Below, piece by piece: positions 61,621 through 64,000 of a stretch of 64,000 nucleotides of DNA; within the stretch, counting starts at the first letter, position 1, and every line of letters begins with the position of its first letter. Made by a program: the position numbers and the translations under genes. The notes under the pieces were generated by a model. It made no database searches, had not been told where the DNA came from, and saw nothing but the letters and a program-made list of their open reading frames with translations. This DNA is from Bryobacteraceae bacterium (GTDB taxonomy: Bacteria > Acidobacteriota > Terriglobia > Bryobacterales > Bryobacteraceae). The stretch lies in NCBI GenBank assembly GCA_026129905.1, contig JAHCHE010000008.1:1-64000 (forward strand). The letters run 5' to 3'.

Positions 61621-62691
61621 TTACTCCGGAAAACCGGATCGGCTCAACCCGGGAATCACCCGCAGCGCGTTCTTATAGTAGAACTTCCGCAACACTTCTT
61701 CCGGCAGATCGAGCCCGTAGATTCTCCAGATGCCGTGGTACTTGCGGTCGTGCTCGAAGTACTCGTCGGCGGTTTCGAACAAGCGGAAGTACGTTGCGTA
61801 CTCGGCCGGCCGCCACGTGTCCTTGCCGAACATGACGCGGTCCTGGTAGCGGATGAACCATTCGCGGGCGAAGCGCGGCTGGCGGCCCAGCTCTTCGATG
61901 ACGGCGGCCACTTCGGTGTAGACGTTCGGAAGGCGGTCGAGCAGCCGGCCCAGCTCGGCGAGATTGTTGCCCAGCCAGCCCAGGTGGGCATTGATGAACT
62001 TCGTGTTGGGATGTTTGGCGAACAGGTTGTGCTGCTCGTCCATGAGCGCCTGCCAGGAGGGGTACTGGCCGGGCGGCCGGGCGCGGCCCGGGTGGAGCTT
62101 CAGCTCGAGCCACCGCTCGTTGTTCTTGTCCATCGGATCGAACAGCGCCTTAGGCTCGGCGGTGTGGATGAGAACAGGGATTCCCAACCGGCCGCAGGTT
62201 TCAAACAGCAGGTCGAACCGCGGGTCGTCCACCGGCACGCGCTTGCCCGCGCGGTCGGTGAGATTCATGCCGAAATTCTTGAAGATCTTCAGGCCCTTGG
62301 CGCCGCTGGCGACATCCTGCTCCAACTGCCGGGCTGCCTTTTCGGAATAGCCGGGTTCGTCCAGGCCCGAAAAGTCGATGTTGGCGAATACGGCGAACCG
62401 GCCGGGATACCGGCTGAAGGTCAGGACCGTTTCTTTCAGCCGCTCGCCGTAGCCTCCGCTGAGGTTCACCATGATCCGTAGGTTGATGCGGTCCATGTCG
62501 GCCACAAGCTGATCGAGCCGCTCCGCGCCGCCCCGCTGGTGATTGTGTACGTCAATGAACGGGTACCGGGCCCGCTCCACTTTGTGCTCGGGGACGACCA
62601 GCGTGGACGTCGGCTCGTATTCCTCGATGGACATCGTCTGAGCGCCGGCAATCAGCGGCAGTAGAAGTAGGGGCGTCGGGCGTAACCTCAT
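61621..62691 (-). CDS. Exported Amidohydrolase_2 family protein
   Basis: The protein has 356 residues with a signal peptide (PTPLLLLPLIAGAQ). Metal ligands are visible as DVHNHQ, LIHTAEP, FINAHLGW and FGKDTW, the order of COG2159 barrels. The start overlaps the end of the one-helix protein upstream (ATGA), making it the fourth gene of the channel/motor operon. Substrate unknown. Related to the exported paralogue at 38887. Confidence 0.85.
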   Translation of the reverse strand: MRLRPTPLLLLPLIAGAQTMSIEEYEPTSTLVVPEHKVERARYPFIDVHNHQRGGAERLDQLVADMDRINLRIMVNLSGGYGERLKETVLTFSRYPGRFAVFANIDFSGLDEPGYSEKAARQLEQDVASGAKGLKIFKNFGMNLTDRAGKRVPVDDPRFDLLFETCGRLGIPVLIHTAEPKALFDPMDKNNERWLELKLHPGRARPPGQYPSWQALMDEQHNLFAKHPNTKFINAHLGWLGNNLAELGRLLDRLPNVYTEVAAVIEELGRQPRFAREWFIRYQDRVMFGKDTWRPAEYATYFRLFETADEYFEHDRKYHGIWRIYGLDLPEEVLRKFYYKNALRVIPGLSRSGFPE

Positions 62692-62903
62692 GGCGCACTC
62701 TGAAGCGTCTTGTCGCTCTCGGGAACCGCGCCGGGGTTGTACTTGCCCGTCTTGGTGGGCCGGACCCAGGGGACGTTTTCCCGCGCGGCTTTCAATTCGC
62801 TTCTCCTATTGTCACGCACCCATCGCCACGTCATGGCGGCGCCTAGCAGAAGGGCGGCGGCGAACACGGCGATCACCAGCGGGTGGCGGAGCCATCGACT
62901 CAT
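62688..62903 (-). CDS. One-helix membrane protein, 71 aa
   Basis: A 71-residue protein with a single membrane segment (LVIAVFAAALLLGAAMTW) near the N-terminus and a polar tail with several Pro (VRPTKTGKYNPGAVPESD) outside. It lies three bases after the MotB/ExbD-like gene and overlaps the amidohydrolase start by four bases. The position suggests a small accessory subunit. No family recognised. Confidence 0.75.
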   Translation of the reverse strand: MSRWLRHPLVIAVFAAALLLGAAMTWRWVRDNRRSELKAARENVPWVRPTKTGKYNPGAVPESDKTLQSAP

Positions 62904-62906
62904 CGC

Positions 62907-63800
62907 CTACCACTGACCTCCCAAGGGCTGTCCGCCAGCCGGCGGCGTGCCGGGCCGGGAACCGCCGGAGTTCCCGGGGTCGGTCCGCCGGGGAGGCGCG
63001 GGCGGGGCGCCCTGTGCGGGGCGGAACGTGAGCTGGGCATTGATATCCATCACCAGGGAGCCGATCAGGGCGTGGCGCCGGTTGGGTCCCAACGTCACCG
63101 GCGGGAGGAGACTCATCTTCGAGTTGTAAAGGTAAACGCCCTGCACCTGGACTGGCGATTGATCCCCTTTGAGGTCGTAGAGGTTGTAGTAGACCTTGTA
63201 CTCGGCCGGCGGAACGTCGCGGAGAATCCAGACCTCGCTCCCCGGACCGCTTGTCACTTCGGTGCCCGAGTCGCCGTTGAAGAGGGGCCCCTGCTTTTTC
63301 GACGGATCGAATTCGGCCGTTTTGTTCGTCGCTTTGACAATGAACGGCTGCTGGACAAACAGGTCGACATCGTGGCGGCTGTTCCAGAGGATCTGGACGC
63401 CGATGGGATTCCGCAATTCAAGCTGGTCCAGGCGCTTCCTCATCTGCTCGATTTCGGCCTGGGTCTTGTCGCGGTCCCTCTCGGCCTGGTCCACGCGCCG
63501 CCGCGCCTCGCCAAGCTGATCTTGCGTCCGCTCGAGCTGGTCCTGCATCTTCTGCACGAATTCCTGGCTCGCCTGCGGGCCAATCTTGCGGAACTTTTCA
63601 AGCTGGCGCTCCATCTCTTTCATGCTGGCTTCCATCTGCTCGATGTTTTTCTCGCCGTGGTCTTCTCCTGTCCTCGCCTCGCTGGGTTTGTAGAAGGGAA
63701 ACAGCACCAGCATCAGGAAGCAGAAGGCGCCGAGCGCTCCGCACAGGATGTCCAGCAGCGACATGTTGAAGATGTTGATTTCGCGGTGCTGGCGCTTCAT
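62907..63800 (-). CDS. MotB/ExbD-like protein with coiled coil and DUF2135-like domain
   Basis: The protein has 297 residues. One N-terminal helix carries an Asp at its cytoplasmic edge (SLLDILCGALGAFCFLMLVLF), the place of the proton-carrying Asp in MotB, TolR and ExbD. A coiled coil runs from about 45 to 130 (EQMEASMKEMERQLEKF, QDQLERTQDQLGEARRR). Residues about 133-250 form a beta domain (VQILWNSRHDVDLFVQQP, VTSGPGSEVWILRDVPPAEYKVYYN) like DUF2135/YfaP, not the usual OmpA peptidoglycan-binding domain. A Pro/Gly-rich tail ends it. The start overlaps the MotA/ExbB-like stop. Confidence 0.8.
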   Translation of the reverse strand: MKRQHREINIFNMSLLDILCGALGAFCFLMLVLFPFYKPSEARTGEDHGEKNIEQMEASMKEMERQLEKFRKIGPQASQEFVQKMQDQLERTQDQLGEARRRVDQAERDRDKTQAEIEQMRKRLDQLELRNPIGVQILWNSRHDVDLFVQQPFIVKATNKTAEFDPSKKQGPLFNGDSGTEVTSGPGSEVWILRDVPPAEYKVYYNLYDLKGDQSPVQVQGVYLYNSKMSLLPPVTLGPNRRHALIGSLVMDINAQLTFRPAQGAPPAPPRRTDPGNSGGSRPGTPPAGGQPLGGQW

Positions 63801-64000
63801 GCGTTCGGCCCGAGATAGAGGCGGTTGATCAGGTTGCGGAGCACGTACCCGCCCGCCAAGTTCACGCTGGTTTCTTCTTTCTCCTGCACCAACTGGAGAA
63901 TGAACACCATGACGGCGCTTTCCGCCAACGCGACCATCGTGCAGTCGAACCCGACCGCCAGCGTCGAGGCGATGTCCTGAATGTTGATGTTGGCGGCGTG
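63797..64000 (-). CDS. MotA/TolQ/ExbB-like channel protein, 5' part outside the window
   Basis: Only the last 67 residues are present: DIASTLAVGFDCTMVALAES followed by a hydrophobic helix and NLAGGYVLRNLINRLYL. The pattern of a small-residue helix with Thr and Ala facing the pore matches the last two helices of MotA/TolQ/ExbB proton channels. The stop overlaps the ATG of the partner gene (ATGA). The upstream part lies beyond 64000. Confidence 0.75.
   Translation of the reverse strand, partial: HAANINIQDIASTLAVGFDCTMVALAESAVMVFILQLVQEKEETSVNLAGGYVLRNLINRLYLGPNA

Noticed and set aside
62907-64000. Flagellar stator genes motA and motB
   Set aside because: The partner lacks the OmpA-like peptidoglycan-binding domain, and no flagellar or chemotaxis genes are present in the window.

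Overview
The window is high-GC bacterial chromosome, most likely from the Acidobacteriota, close to Bryobacterales/Solibacter. This rests on family content, not on a database search: two very large TonB-dependent receptors with an N-terminal carboxypeptidase-regulatory domain, a duplicated MacB/FtsX-type orphan permease, a secreted protein ending in the C-terminal domain first described in Solibacter, FG-GAP and ASPIC/UnbV proteins, and many Amidohydrolase_2 enzymes with export signals. Lipid A/Kdo genes, outer-membrane barrels and TonB receptors show a Gram-negative envelope. Nearly all of it reads as ordinary chromosome with short operons and many 4-base stop/start overlaps.

Left part (1-26.5 kb): a partial hypothetical gene, a PflX-type radical SAM protein, an Isc-type ferredoxin, a TgpA-like transglutaminase, a Tat-exported phosphoesterase, an FG-GAP lipoprotein, a secreted TIM-barrel protein, an RsbW-like/RsbV-like pair, two TonB receptors with recognisable promoters and a terminator each, a glycosyltransferase, a TPR gene joined to an ASPIC/UnbV gene, an acyl-CoA synthetase divergent from it by only 15 bp, YceI and an ADOP permease.

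Middle (26.7-46.8 kb): ogt; a single-chain Kdo transferase-LpxK fusion; pyrF; a coupled pair of small membrane proteins; a secreted pair resembling phage tail fibres, one with 336-bp tandem repeats; two amidohydrolases flanking a broken nitrilase; DinB; tRNA-Asp; a PilZ protein; a BACON-like secreted protein; two tandem PIG-L deacetylase homologues, the second lacking the catalytic residues; and signal peptidase I.

From 46.8 to 47.8 kb lies a decayed insertion scar: a dispersed palindromic repeat, a frameshifted DUF2200 gene, the 3' half of a tRNA-Gly gene and remains of a tyrosine integrase. Right part (47.8-64 kb): der, an NCS1 permease, a duplicated outer-membrane barrel, a four-gene overlapping operon (IPMDH-like, serine hydrolase, two unknowns), a MidA-like methyltransferase, a complete tiny transcription unit for a 22-residue lysine-rich peptide, RlpA, a sigma-54 activator, Uma2, a receiver/degenerate-GGDEF protein, a glycosyltransferase, and an operon encoding a MotA/ExbB-like channel with an unusual MotB/ExbD-like partner, a one-helix protein and an exported amidohydrolase.

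The best candidates for something undescribed are the putative 5:2 ion-driven motor at the right edge, the secreted tail-fibre-like pair, the active/inactive deacetylase pair, the 22-residue basic peptide unit, and the Kdo transferase-LpxK fusion.
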